Part shown: positions 13,610 to 26,307 of the stretch, one piece after another
Layout: each line of letters starts with the position of its first letter
Position numbering within the stretch: the first letter of the stretch is position 1
Origin: Sinotaia quadrata
Taxonomy: Eukaryota > Mollusca > Gastropoda > Architaenioglossa > Viviparidae
Direction of reading: 5' to 3'
DNA length: 64,000 bases
Assembly: GCA_028829895.1 (NCBI GenBank)
Contig: CM054178.1
Span: forward strand, 24,562,701-24,626,700
Made by a program: the position numbers and the translations under genes
The notes under the pieces: generated by a model
What the model saw: the letters and a program-made list of their open reading frames with translations, nothing else
Database searches by the model: none
What the model was told of the DNA's origin: nothing

Positions 13610-14225
13610 GGTGGCAGTAAACATTTCCAGTTTTGTAAAACTCAAAGTCTCTTTGTCATATACAGTCACAATAGTCAGTTGTTGAAAGTTTCCCCAACCC
13701 AATTCAGCCCCATTCCTCGTACAGTTTGAATAGCCGGATTAGTTTAATTATGTTTGTTTCCTTTGTTTTATGTAGAAAGTATAATTAGTGGCGAATTAGC
13801 TAAACTCTTCAGCACTGTTCTAAATTTATTTTATTGTCAGAGGACCGTCATTATGTGGTGTCAGCAGTGATCATTTCTATAACATTAACAATAAATCTTC
13901 GAAACTGAGTGAAGCAGTGGCAGTCGAGCCGATCAAATTGTGAAATAGCGACCAATCATTTTAAGACTGATCATTGTGTTCACTGCCGGTTGGACTGGTG
14001 AGAAATGACTGTTGTTAATTAATGACTGTAAATAGCATGCTTAGCTTTCAGAATGATTTGGAACATCAACAAAACGCGAACAAATCGGCGTCATTGACTT
14101 GAATAATGCGTTAATGAGTCGTGAGTTGAAGTTGAATGAGGCAATAAACTGTAAGAACCGAATAGACTCTACTCACAATGATCCTACGTGGGCGTGGTAA
14201 GAGCACTGTGAGTGTACAAGAGTCG
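13610..14225. other. Unique spacer
   Basis: No gene or repeat array recognised. Confidence 0.5.
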
Positions 14226-14227
14226 AT

Positions 14228-14560
14228 CAACAGCTGTATTGCCCACCTGCCTAATGCCATGTCTTTATTGCCCACCTGCCTAATGCCATGTCTTTAATGC
14301 CCACCTGCCTAATGTCATGTCTTTAATGCCCACCTACCTAAATCCATGTCTTTATTGCCCACCTGCCTAATGTCATGTCTTTAATGCCCACCTCCATACG
14401 CCAATTTATCTAATGCCCATTCTGTTGCCCACCTCTCTAATATCCACATTTAATGCCTACCTCTGTAATGCCCATCTTTCTAAAGTCCATGTATCTAATG
14501 CCTACCTCTGTAAAGCCCATCTCTCAGTAATGTTGTAACTCTAATAATGCCCACCTCAGT
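14228..14560. repeat. About 29-bp minisatellite
   Basis: Units share TTTAATGCCCACCTGCCTAA and TGCCATGTC, clean at the left end and decaying to the right. Confidence 0.9.
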
Positions 14561-14751
14561 AATTAATATATTATCACAATATATTGACATTAACGAGTTG
14601 TGTGAGAGTATGTGCATTATTCAAATTTGATTGATTCAAATGTTTGAATAAGATGGAGGTGGTTGGCGTTGGGAGGGGAGGGGGTTGCTTATGTGCATTA
14701 GCGGATTCACAAATTTAGTTTTCGCTCGTAATTCTAAGAACCTCTTTACGT

Positions 14752-15135
14752 CACACCACTAACTCACACCACTAACTCACACCACTAACTCACACCTCTA
14801 ACTCACACCACTAACTCACACCACTAACTCACACCTCTAACTCACACCACTCACACCTCTAACTCACACCTCTTTACATCACACCACTAACTCACACCAC
14901 TAACTCACACCACTAACTCACACCTCTAACTCACACCACTAACTCACACCACTAACTCACACCTCTAACTCACACCTCTTTACATCACACCACTAACTCA
15001 CACCACTAACTCACACCACTAACTCACACCACTAACTCACACCTCTAACTCACACCTCTTTACATCACACCACTAACTCACACCACTAACTCACACCTCT
15101 TTACATCACACCACTAACTCACACCACTAACTCAA
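14752..15135. repeat. 13-bp satellite with higher-order pattern
   Basis: The basic unit is CCACTAACTCACA. Variants with CCTCTAACTCACA and CCTCTTTACATCACA recur at intervals, giving a higher-order period. Confidence 0.95.
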
Positions 15136-15139
15136 ACAG

Positions 15140-16550
15140 TGGAAAGAAACAATAAAGCGACAGCCAGCCAGATAAATAACCTCTAAACATCTTCACAGCT
15201 TTTCTGCAGAGAGAATAAAAGACTGTACTTATTTCCTAGTTCTAACAGATTTAAAATTCATTTCACTTAAAACTCAAACAAGCGTGCCACGTTGCGTTGT
15301 CATTGATTACTCGTCGCATATGGGGTTATTTTAACTAACCTTTTACAACATTAACTATCCGAATTCCTAATTATGAATTTTAGTTTTAATACTGATAACA
15401 GCCCCATGGCCTAACTGACTCTTACAACCACTATATCGAATCTTGCCCCTGAAGTTTTATGGGACAATTCACTAAATATAGCAACAAGTAAATAAGTTGG
15501 TATTGCCTTCTGTTAGAAGGGTCTAGGCAAATTATGCCTGTTTTAATTAAAGATTTTTATTAATTAACGTTCTCATTTTTTTCCTATGCTGTACCGTTAG
15601 CTGTCTTTGCGAACTGTGTTGTTGTTGTTAATGTGGGGAACGCTTCCGGCTTCCGCCGCTTTCGCGTCCTGTGTTGCAATACCTACCTTTGTTATGTACT
15701 TAGGATATAGGTCACTCGACCATCACACGTGGACAGTTGAAAGGTGAAAGTAACTTGTTAACCGGACGCTCGATGAGATATGTTTTCCTGCCAGTGACGT
15801 AGGTTGAATACGTAGGATGCGTGGGCATGTGTAACTTTATAAATAAGACTGAAAAACGCGCTGCCAAGTTATCCAATGGAAGACAGTACCTGTAACACCA
15901 CGGGTAGAATAGATTTGTGAAGACTTGCTCGCAGTTGCATCAGAAAAGCGGTCTTTCGGCTTTCGCTCTTGGCTTTGTGTTTGAGCTATTGCTTGGGTGT
16001 TTCCTCTACCTCCATGCCTACTACCTCCATGCCTGCTTCCATGCCTGCGCATCGCATTGGTTGGAGCTTGCGGCTGAAGACACCGTGAGACAAATAAAGA
16101 TGGGTTCCGTGATAATCGCTATGTTGATTGTGGACTTTGTGTGTGTAACTTCGTCATGGTGTACTTTTCCCACCCGTGCATTTACTCGAATTTACCTGTC
16201 GTTACATTGAATGCCGGAACTCGAGAGCAACTTAATTGTAAAGGCTGAAGAGTGAATTAGGCAACCATTCTGTTATCGGTGTAGGTATGTATATTAGAAT
16301 TGATAACTTTAAAGTCTGATACTGAGACAGGGTTTTTAAAGGTATATAACCCCTTCCAAGATCGGCGACGTTATCTCCCCCTCTTAATTAATTTTAGCAA
16401 TCTGTGATTGGGTGGGTTTAAACTCGCTAATCTATCTAATTCCACCAATAACGGTTTTTTTGTAAATTTGAAGACGGAGAAAACTTGGTCAAGTCTGAGA
16501 GACATATCTGTTCACTACTTATTCTGAGTGTTTCAGAACTCCCAACACCC
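15140..16550 (+). other. Unique region, possible promoter and leader of the glycosyltransferase gene
   Basis: 15,600-16,290 has more CpG than its surroundings, an inverted CCAAT box (GCATTGGTTGG at about 16054) and a good donor TGTAG|gtatgt at 16285. No upstream leader exon was otherwise found for the gene at 18,581, so this is a candidate. Assignment is inference. Confidence 0.22.
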
Positions 16551-16559
16551 TTGCATGTA

Positions 16560-16985
16560 TGAAAACTTCTAGCACTATATAGGAATTCTGGCCCTCACAC
16601 ACTCTCCTTCAACTTAGGGGACACTTCTAGAAATGTATAGGAATTCTGGCCCTCACACACTCTCCTTCAACTTAGGCTAGGGGACACTTCTAGAAATGTA
16701 TAGGAATTCTGGCCCTCACACACTCTCCTTCACTTAGGAGATACTTCTAGAAATGTATAGGAATTCTGGCCCTCACACACTCTCCTTCAACTTAGGCTAG
16801 GGGACACTTCTAGAAATGTATAGGAATTCTGGCCCTCACACACTCTCCTTCAACTTAGGAGATACTTCTAGAAATGTATAGGAATTCTGGCCCTCACACA
16901 CTCTCCTTTAACTTGGGGGACACTCCTAGAACTATATAGGAATTCTGGCCCTCACACACTCTCCTTCAACTTAGGGGGGACGCTT
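16560..16985. repeat. About 58-65 bp minisatellite, 7 copies
   Basis: Units share ATGTATAGGAATTCTGGCCC and TCACACACTCTCCTTCAACTT. Each contains an EcoRI-type GAATTC. Confidence 0.95.
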
Positions 16986-17394
16986 CCTAAGATATGCTGT
17001 TGTCCGACTTATACAAATAAATTTAACCCCCACCCCCTAAGTATATCTCCTTCTTATCTAGACACTGAAGTGGAAGGGTAATTTAACAATAACAAAATTA
17101 TTCAACACGATGAATAAAAATAGTAAGTTATATAAACAAACAAGAAAATAGTAGTCACAATGTAGGCAACATAAAAAAAATTAGTCTCTTCAACCTTAGG
17201 CTAGGGATTAAAAATAATCTATTATTAAATCTGGTTTACTATTTTTCAATTAATTATAGTTCTTGAAATGTTTAAGACAAATACAGTTCAGTTTATTATT
17301 TCCAGAGTCTCTGTTCAAGGAGTATCATCAAGTACGAGATTAATATTTTTACTTCTACAGGAAACGAGATTAGCTAGAGTTATCTTCACTGACG

Positions 17395-17600
17395 CCTGAA
17401 ATTAAACAGTCATTAAAGATTGAAATACTTTATAATTAAAATTAAACAGACATTAAAGATTGAAATACTTTATAATTAAAATTAAACAGTCATTAAAGAT
17501 TGAAATACTTTATAATTAAAATTAAACAGACATTAAAGATTGAAATACTTTATAATTAAAATTAAACAGTCATTAAAGATTGAAATACTTTATAATTAAC
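17395..17600. repeat. 40-bp minisatellite, 5 copies
   Basis: Units share ATTAAAGATTGAAATACTTT with alternating CAGT and CAGA variants, a two-unit higher-order pattern. Confidence 0.93.
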
Positions 17601-17734
17601 AAAGAAAGCGAATTTAGCAAACGTTACAAGTACAACAGCATTTATCCTACTGAGGCTTGAAATCAGAAAGTCATTACAGATTTAAATACTTTATAATTAG
17701 CGAAGAAAGCTAGTTGAGCAATCGTTACAGCAGT

Positions 17735-18045
17735 GGCTTTCGTCACGACGTTACAGATTGAAATGTTTTATATTGGCAAACAGTGGGCTATCGTCACGAC
17801 GTTACAGATTGAAATGTTTTATATTGGCAAACAGTGGCTATCGTCACGACGTTACAGATTGAAATGTTTTATATTGGCAAACAGTGGCTATCGTCACGAC
17901 GTTACAGATTGAAATGTTTTATATTGGCAAACAGTGGCTATCGTCACGACGTTACAGATTGAAATGTTTTATATTGGCAAACAGTGGCTATCGTCACGAC
18001 GTTACAGATTGAAATGTTTTATATTGGCAAACAGTGGCTATCTTC
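17735..18045. repeat. 50-bp minisatellite, 6 copies
   Basis: Units share CGTCACGACGTTACAGATTG and AAATGTTTTATATTGGCAAA. Copies are nearly identical. Confidence 0.95.
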
Positions 18046-18580
18046 ACTGATGCATGAATTTGTCAGAAGTCAACGCAGATTTTAATGTGTTATAATTGAC
18101 GCAATTCTCATCGGTTCTCCTCATTATCGAACCTAAGTTCAGAGGTTATTTGCATACCTAAATATGTCTACACTACTCGTTGACGTCATTTGAGTTCAAA
18201 GTGCGTTCCACTCGACTGATCGCACAAGTTCACGCACGGTTCGCCACACTCAGCATCATTTCTTTGCATAGCATTTTAATTTCTTCTCCATGCTGGTCAT
18301 TACCGGTTTTATTTGACTTTATTTTTATTATTTTTGTTGGGAGCGGATGAATACATGTCTTGGCAACAACTCCATTCCTGTCTGTATTATCATCTCACTA
18401 TTGATCAAAAGACTTAACTTTCGACTGCAGTCAGGTTTGAGACATACAAACACGAAGCAAATCTAAATTGCTGAAGTCTGACTCAAAAATGTGTTCCTTT
18501 TCAGTGTATGATGTAGTGAAAAATACATTTAAGTTAATGGCATTTGTTTACTTGTGTCGCTTAATGTCGTTTCAGATAAA

Positions 18581-18622
18581 ATGTTTCCGCAAAGATGTGC
18601 CTTCCTGAAACCTTCACACAAG
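18581..18622 (+). CDS. Glycosyltransferase coding exon 1 (cytoplasmic tail)
   Basis: This tiny 42-nt coding exon gives [14 protein letters not shown]. It lies between a TTTCAG acceptor (exon starts 18576, five bases before the ATG) and a consensus AAG|gtaagt donor at 18623. It ends in phase 0 and joins exactly to the transmembrane exon. I chose this start over the ATG at 21300, because the nine codons after 21300 coincide with a pyrimidine-rich tract ending in CTTCAG, which is a splice acceptor. Confidence 0.62.
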
Positions 18623-21600
18623 GTAAGTTAACTCTTGTTAGTATCTCGCTGATAATTACTATTCACTATTGTAGTTAGCTTCCAGTGTACCTCGCTGATA
18701 TTTATTCTTGATAATTGTAGTTTGTGTACCGCACTGATAAGTAATTGTATTTTGTCTCTGTGTACCCGATTGATAAGTAATGTTGATAATTGTAGTTTGA
18801 CCCTGTGTCCTCCGTTGATTTGTAATGTTGATAATTATAGTTTGTCTCTGTGTACCGCATGATAAGAAATGTTAATAATTGTAGTTTGTCTCTGTGTAAG
18901 ATGGCCATTAGTTTGATGGTGAGTTAAACTGACTGGTTGAGAAAGAATGTACTTAGAAATATTTCATGCATTTTCCCTACTGATGAGTTATATTCGTGTT
19001 TTATGTACAGATGTACTATGTGAGTTAACTTTTATTTCTACAAATGATTGAACTAAACTGCTCTCATATAGTTTGCTAAACACCTGACTTTGTTTTGATA
19101 TGCTGTGTGTGGAAGAGAGAAAACGTTTACGGCGCCCGCATATCCGCCAAATGAGAGAGATGAATGGTGTTTGCTGGAAGATCATTAATAAAATAAATTA
19201 AGATTCTCGTCATTTGTAATTAGTTTTGGATAATTAATTAATTAATTATAATCATATCCATTCACTAAGTGGCGTTGGTGTCACAGTTAGTTTTCTTATG
19301 TGTATATTTTTTAGTGTTGTTATTTTGTTTGTAGTAATTTGTTTTTTTATTTGTATTTTTTAGTGTTTTTGTTTTGTTTGTAGTAAGTTTTTTTTTTTAA
19401 TTTGTATATCTTTTCGCTTTTTGTTGTTGTTGCTGTTGTTTGTCTGTCTAATGGGAGTTATTTTGTGGGATCTCTCACCCGGAAATGTTGGGACAATTGA
19501 TTTATTTTGTCTTTAGGTTTCTGTAAATTTTGAGTTTTGTATTGAAACATTTTTAATTTACAAATGCTTGCTTTTATTATTAATTTTAAGAGTTCAAAGA
19601 AAAGCTCGCCTATTTCGTAGGTGTGAATAATTATATTATATTATATTATATTATATTATATTATATTATATTATATTATATTATATTATATTGTATTATA
19701 TTATATTATATTATATTATGTTAGCCAGAACTATGAATCATTACATTGAGGTTGTGAAGATATCGACTATAGCATTAATTCACAAATGACAGTAACAAAG
19801 TGAATTAATAATTAGATTTGAAGGAAAATATTATTTTTATGCTGAAGATACTAACTTTCAAAATTGCTATTTTATCAAGAAATGACTTAAAATTGCTACT
19901 TTATAAAGAAAATTACTTACAATTACTATTTTATAAAGAAATGACGTAAAATTGCTATTTTATAAAGAAAATTACTTAAAATTGCTATTTTATAAAGAAA
20001 TGACTTAAAATTGCTCTTTATAAAGAAAATGAATTAAAATACTATTTTATAAAGAAAATTACAATTAAATCAAGCATCTTAATAATCGAGACTGTAATTA
20101 GGAAATGCTTAGTACAAATGTTATAATATTATAAACGTGATTGTAATTAGTATTTGGTAAGAACTCGCGACATTACAATCTGGTTTGTAGAACTAAAATC
20201 ATACATTACAATCTAGACTGGTTTGTAGAACTAAAATCATACATTACAATCTAGACTGGTTTGTAGAACTAAAATCATACATTACAATCTAGACTGGTTT
20301 GTAGAACTAAAATCATACATTACAATCTAGACTGGTTTGTAGAACTAAAATCATACATTACAATCTAGACTGGTTTGTAGAACTAAAATCATACATTACA
20401 ATCTAGACTGGTTTGTAGAACTAAAATCATACATTACAATCTAGACTGGTTTGTAGAACTAAAATCATACATTACAATCTAGACTGGTTTGTAGAACTAA
20501 AATCATACATTACAATCTAGACTGGTTTGTAGAACTAAAATCATATATTACAATCTAGACTAGTTATAGTCGATGATAAGATCAGATGTTACAATCCAGA
20601 GTAGTTAGTAGACTCTAAGATCAGACATTACAATCTAAATTAATTAGTAGATGCTAAGATCAGATGTTACAATCTAGACTAATTAGTAGATACTATGATC
20701 AGATGTTACAATCCAGACTAGTTAGAAGAAATAAGATCAGATGTTACAATCTAGACTAGTTAGTAGAACTAAGATCAGATGTTACAATCCAGACTAGTTA
20801 CTAAGATCAGATGTTACAATCTAGACTTGTTAGTAGAACTAAGATCAGATGTTACAATCCAGACTAGTTAAAAGAACTAAGATCAGATGTTACAATCCAG
20901 ACTAGTTAGTAGAACTAAGATCAGATGTTACAATCTTGTCTGGTTAGTAGAACTAAGATCAGATGTTACAATCTTGTCTGGTTAGTAGAACTAAGATCAG
21001 ATGTTACAATCTTGTCTGGTTAGTAGAACTAAGATCAGATGTTACAATCTTGTCTGGTTAGTAGAACTAAGATCAGATGTTACAATCTTGTCTGGTTAGT
21101 AGAACTAAGATCAGATGTTACAATCTTGTCTGGTTAGTAGAACTAAGATCAGATGTTACAATCTTGTCTGGTTAGTAGAACTAAGATCAGACGTTACAAT
21201 CTTGTCTGGTTAAATAAAAGCTAATAACGACTTTGTTCTTTTCCTCAGAAGTCTATATTTAACACGCTTATACTGTTTCCGTTTCTGCAAGTCCCTGTAA
21301 TGTGTCATCCTTCCTGTTGTCTTCAGGTCTGGCACCTACTGCTTTTCATCTCGCTGTTTACAGTTGCGGTTCTCGTCTACAACGGCTACAGCACCTCCAG
21401 CGTGGCAAGCCCTACATCATCTAAGTCGCTTCCTAGGCAACACAAATTAATTCTCAACGACGTTAATGTAAAGGTGGCGGTTGCTGACTCGGCAAAGGAT
21501 CATCAGCTTCTGCAGCAGCGCGTAGATCACATCCCGCTCAATTCCGGAAATCTGAATGTGCACAGTTTACAAGAAAAACCCTTCAATGACGATGGTTTGG

Positions 21601-24449
21601 GCTCTGATTTCAAAGAGCCTTTGCTTGCAGAAAAAAGCTTATTACAGGGAGATAACTTTGTGCGGAACAAAGATTCCCTGCAGAAGGAAGAACAGATTCC
21701 ACTGGTGCAGAAAAGACAAATTCTGTTGGTGGACAAAAGACAGATTCCGTTGCTGCAGGCAGCAAAGGTATCGACAGAAAAGCGACGTGTACTCGTGTAT
21801 TCCTGCAAGTATGAAAATTTGGAAAATATTTTGAAGATCTTTGTTTATGTATAACTGTGCTTTAATTTGTCGTTTGTAAGTGCTTTTGTTTTGATCGATT
21901 GCTGTGTTGTTTATGTGATTGTGCAAGCGTACGTCTGTCGTTTAAGAGACTTGTGGTTTCAATAATAGAATATCTTGGTTGATAGTTTTTACACGATTCC
22001 TTCAGTAAAACAAAAATGTAATATGTTTTATGAAGTATATTTACCCATGTGAAATACCGTTCAATACTTTGTACTTCGTGCAAACTTCACAGTTGTAAAT
22101 GTGAAAAGAGAGGAAAATACGAAGGCAGATGATAGTAAATGTAATTGGTATGGTTTGAGATGGCTGAACGTGTATGGGTGCCCGCGTTGTTAAATTTTGT
22201 CCACTTCAAGGGCAGCGTATGCAGTTTCCCAAGACATGTGGACACCCTATCTATCTGCCACCACTTACTACGTCATATATTTCAGCGAGCATTGATAGAT
22301 CGCATTTGTTGGGCTATTTTTAGACCCATCACTGCCTTACTAGGAATGACAGTATTATGTTAAAATACTTACAATAATATATTTTTAGACTCAAAATTGC
22401 CTTACTAGGAATGACAGTATTATGTTAAAATACTTACAATAATATATTTTTAGACTCAAAATTGCCTTACTAGGAATGACAGTATTATGTTAAAACACTT
22501 ACAATAATATATTTTTAGACTCAAAATTGCCTAACTAAGAATGACAATATTATGTTAAAACACAGTAATATATTTTTAGAGTCATAATTGCCTTACTAAG
22601 AATGACAGTATTATGTTAAAACACTTACAATAATATATTTTTAGACTCAAAATTGCCTTACTAGGAATGACAGTATTATGTTAAAACACTTACAATAATA
22701 TATTTTTAGACTCAAAATTGCCTTACTAGGAATGAGAGTATTATGTTAAAACACTTACATACATATATTTGTATACTTATAATTGCCTTACTTGGAATGA
22801 TATATTATGTTAAAACACTTACATACATATATATTTTAGACTCATAATTGCTTAGATGGTTTTGTGATATAATATCTACATGCTTGACTTGTCCTATACT
22901 TTCTTACATTTAAGTGCATGACACTACAATGCGTATAATTATGTATTACTTTCCCCAAACCTGCCTTCCATTTGATAGTATTGTTGTAGCACACACATTA
23001 GGTGTAACATGCGCAACTATTCTTAATTTAATTTTAGAACACATCTTTGACTCGACACTAGTCATTTCATCCCTCGTCATCTCTAAATGACATGCGTACT
23101 TGAGCATTGTCAAGGTGACGTAGTGTTTGATTATTCTCTTGCACTACTGATAAAATAACAACAAAGTCTTAATATTTTTTTTAAGAACCTAAAGCATGCA
23201 TTTTTTCAGTGGTAATAGTGTATAACAGTAGGCCTTTAGGTTAGTACACAGAGTTAAATTCAGTTTGCCGGCTTATAACGTTTAATAGTGTATAACAGTA
23301 GGCCTTTATTGGTTAGTACACAGAGTTAAATTCACTTTGCCGGCTTATAACGTTTACGATGGCAATAAATCATATTCATTGTGTACGAAATAATGTTGAT
23401 AACCTGAACTATTTACACTAATGCCGACTTACATAAAATTTACACCTACCAACAAATCGTACACGTTGTATGCCAGAGAATAGTTTATGACCCTCCATAA
23501 CTGCCATTTTGCCGGTTTATTGAAAGTTTACAGCAGCCAATAAATCGCCCAAAACGCACATCGTGTCAGTCTGCTCTGTCATGATGTAAATAGAAAGATA
23601 AATAAGCATAAAAAATCCTGTTTACTTTAGATCTGTGCACAAAGCCGTGTCAGTCTGCTCAGTCATGATGTAAATAGAAAGATCTGCATATGCATAAAAA
23701 AAATCCTGTTTACTTTAGATCTGTGCACAAAGCCGTGTCAGTCTGCTCAGTCATGATGTAAATAGAAAGATCTGCATATGCATAAAAAAAAATCCTGTTT
23801 ACTTTAGATCTGTGCACAAAGCCGTGTCAGTCTGCTCAGTCATGATGTAAATAGAAAGATCTGCATATGCATAAAAAAATCCTGTTTACTTTAGATCTGT
23901 GCACAAAGCCGTGTCAGTCTGCTCTATTATAAATAGAACGATTTGTATATGCATTCAAAAACCTGTTTATCTTTAGATCTGTGCACAAAGCCAGAAAGTC
24001 GCGATGTTCCAGTCGTCTCAGAAATTACTTTCCCCAAGACGTAAAGCATGTGTTACGCATACGATTTAATGTTAAGCAGCTTTTCATTGTTGCCATGGGC
24101 TAGATAGAGCTCCATGGAGTAGGCATAAAGAGAACTGTTGTTATGGAGATTTACTGCATGTCAACCTGTACCATGCTTTTCCATACAGCTGGTGCATCTG
24201 GCACATCTGCTGAAGCAAAAGCTAATTAGTTAGTTTGTTTTTTTTTCTTTTCTTTACGCTCAATTCCCTAATTCAGTCGTACATCGTAATTGCTGCTACC
24301 ACACACAAGATTGAAAGTTAAGCAGACTGTTTCGAACATTAGGAAAATAGTTATGGTATTACATTATATCACGGCTTTCCTTCACGTGTGTCTTCTGTAA
24401 GTCATATATATATATCATACTCTTTCATACATTGCTTTGACATACTTGT

Positions 24450-24501
<52 letters not shown>

Positions 24502-24542
24502 CAGACAGATAGATAGACAGACAGACAGATAGATAGATAGAC

Positions 24543-24603
<61 letters not shown>

Positions 24604-26260
24604 TATAGGAATTGCACGATCATTTATTTTTAAATTAACGAACTTTTATTTATACATTAATAACATTATTTATACATTAATAACATTATTTATACATTAA
24701 TAACAAGATGCGTTTATATTTTTATTGTTTCATGAGAAAATCTGCCTTGGCACAATGTACCGTTTTAGTAACAGGCCCTTGTATTTCTGTTAATTAGACA
24801 CATTGCCAACATTTCATTTTGATATATCATTTGCCTTTTCATCATTCATAGTTTTTTTTAATAATAAGTTCCAGTACTTTTATAATTAGACACATTGCCA
24901 CCAATTGTAAATCGTTTGCCTTGACATCATTAGTAATATATTTGAATAACATACGCTTGTACGTCTTATAATTAGACACATTGCCACCATTATATTCTTT
25001 TCAATTACTTCCCTTTGAAACGTTGGACATGTGCTGCTTCTTGAAGCTCCAAACCCGTTCCCCAGGTGAAGCAGTATCTTAGCTGTTATACAGGACACAA
25101 ACAATAGTGAAATAATAAAATGTACTTTACTTTCCGACACTGACACTTTCATATTCGAACAACAGACTTTTGATGATGTTCTGAACACCAGACGTTTTTG
25201 AAGTTATACTGAACACCAGACTTTTGACGACATTGTTCTCAACATCAGATTTGTTTCTGTCTCCGTCGTCCCCTTTTATACGCAAAGTCCTTGTATATCA
25301 CTGTATTTTCACTGAGATGATTAGAACACACCCCCTCCAACACACAGCACCCCCATCCAGCACGCACGTAGTCTGGAATCTTGCCGACTGTCCCGCACGT
25401 TTTCATTAGTGCCTGGTATTGACACATATTTAAAGAACACTTTTGTCATGCTTTACTATGCTTCTTACCTGACGATTTAAAGGTACTACGAAATATATAT
25501 TATTTAAGCGAGCGAAACCTCCGGTAAATATCTAGTACTTTAAATCTAGAACTATAAATTCTGGATGCATTATAACGCAACTCGTCACAGTTCACGTGTG
25601 TCAAATGCCTCTCTGACGTCACTGTAATAGTGTGTGGTTTTGCAGAAAGTACATGTGTGTGGACAGCAAAACCTCTCCTAATCAGTTTTATTATTTAGCC
25701 TCATTCTAGGCTTGGTGCGACTGTTTGTTTGGCCTGTTACCAGTAAACACATCTGGAAAATAATTTCGTGTTTATTTTCAGCAAAATTTTGGTATGCGGC
25801 GGATGGGCAGACAGGCAAAAGGGTATTGTGACCGGGTACGTTTTATCTGTGATGATGGGTCGAGATTTCAAGATTGACATGCCTAGGCCTTGTGATATCA
25901 ACTTATTTTTGATCCCAAATGAGGTTTGTTGTGACCCCGCGCTTTCCTGTTTCCATTTGTATTCGTGAACTGTTCGAGAATTCGGTATACGTTTTATCTA
26001 CAAATTAACACCTAGCGAACTTAAGCGAATAATGTTGACACCTAGCGAACTTAAGCGAATAATATTGACACCTAGCGAACTTAAGCGAATAATATTGACA
26101 CCTAGCAAACTTAAGCAAATAATATTGACACCTAGCGAACTTAAGCGAATAATATTGACACCTAGCGAACTTAAGCGAATAATATTGACACCCAGCGAAC
26201 TTAAGCAAATAATATTGACACCTAGCGAACTTAAACGAATGAATAGTGTGTGTGTGTGTA

Positions 26261-26307
<47 letters not shown>

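Noticed and set aside
12946..13729. Open frames of about 200-245 residues on both strands
   Set aside because: They are translations of a 42-bp tandem repeat whose length is a multiple of three; both strands are open at once and there is no codon bias, start context or conserved domain.
14752..15135. Regular 13-bp repeats considered as a CRISPR-like array
   Set aside because: Direct tandem repeats without unique spacers, in a eukaryotic intron-bearing genome.
21300..21326. ATG at 21300 as the start of the glycosyltransferase
   Set aside because: The codons after it coincide with a pyrimidine tract ending in CTTCAG, a normal acceptor. A phase-compatible coding exon with a good donor exists at 18581-18622.
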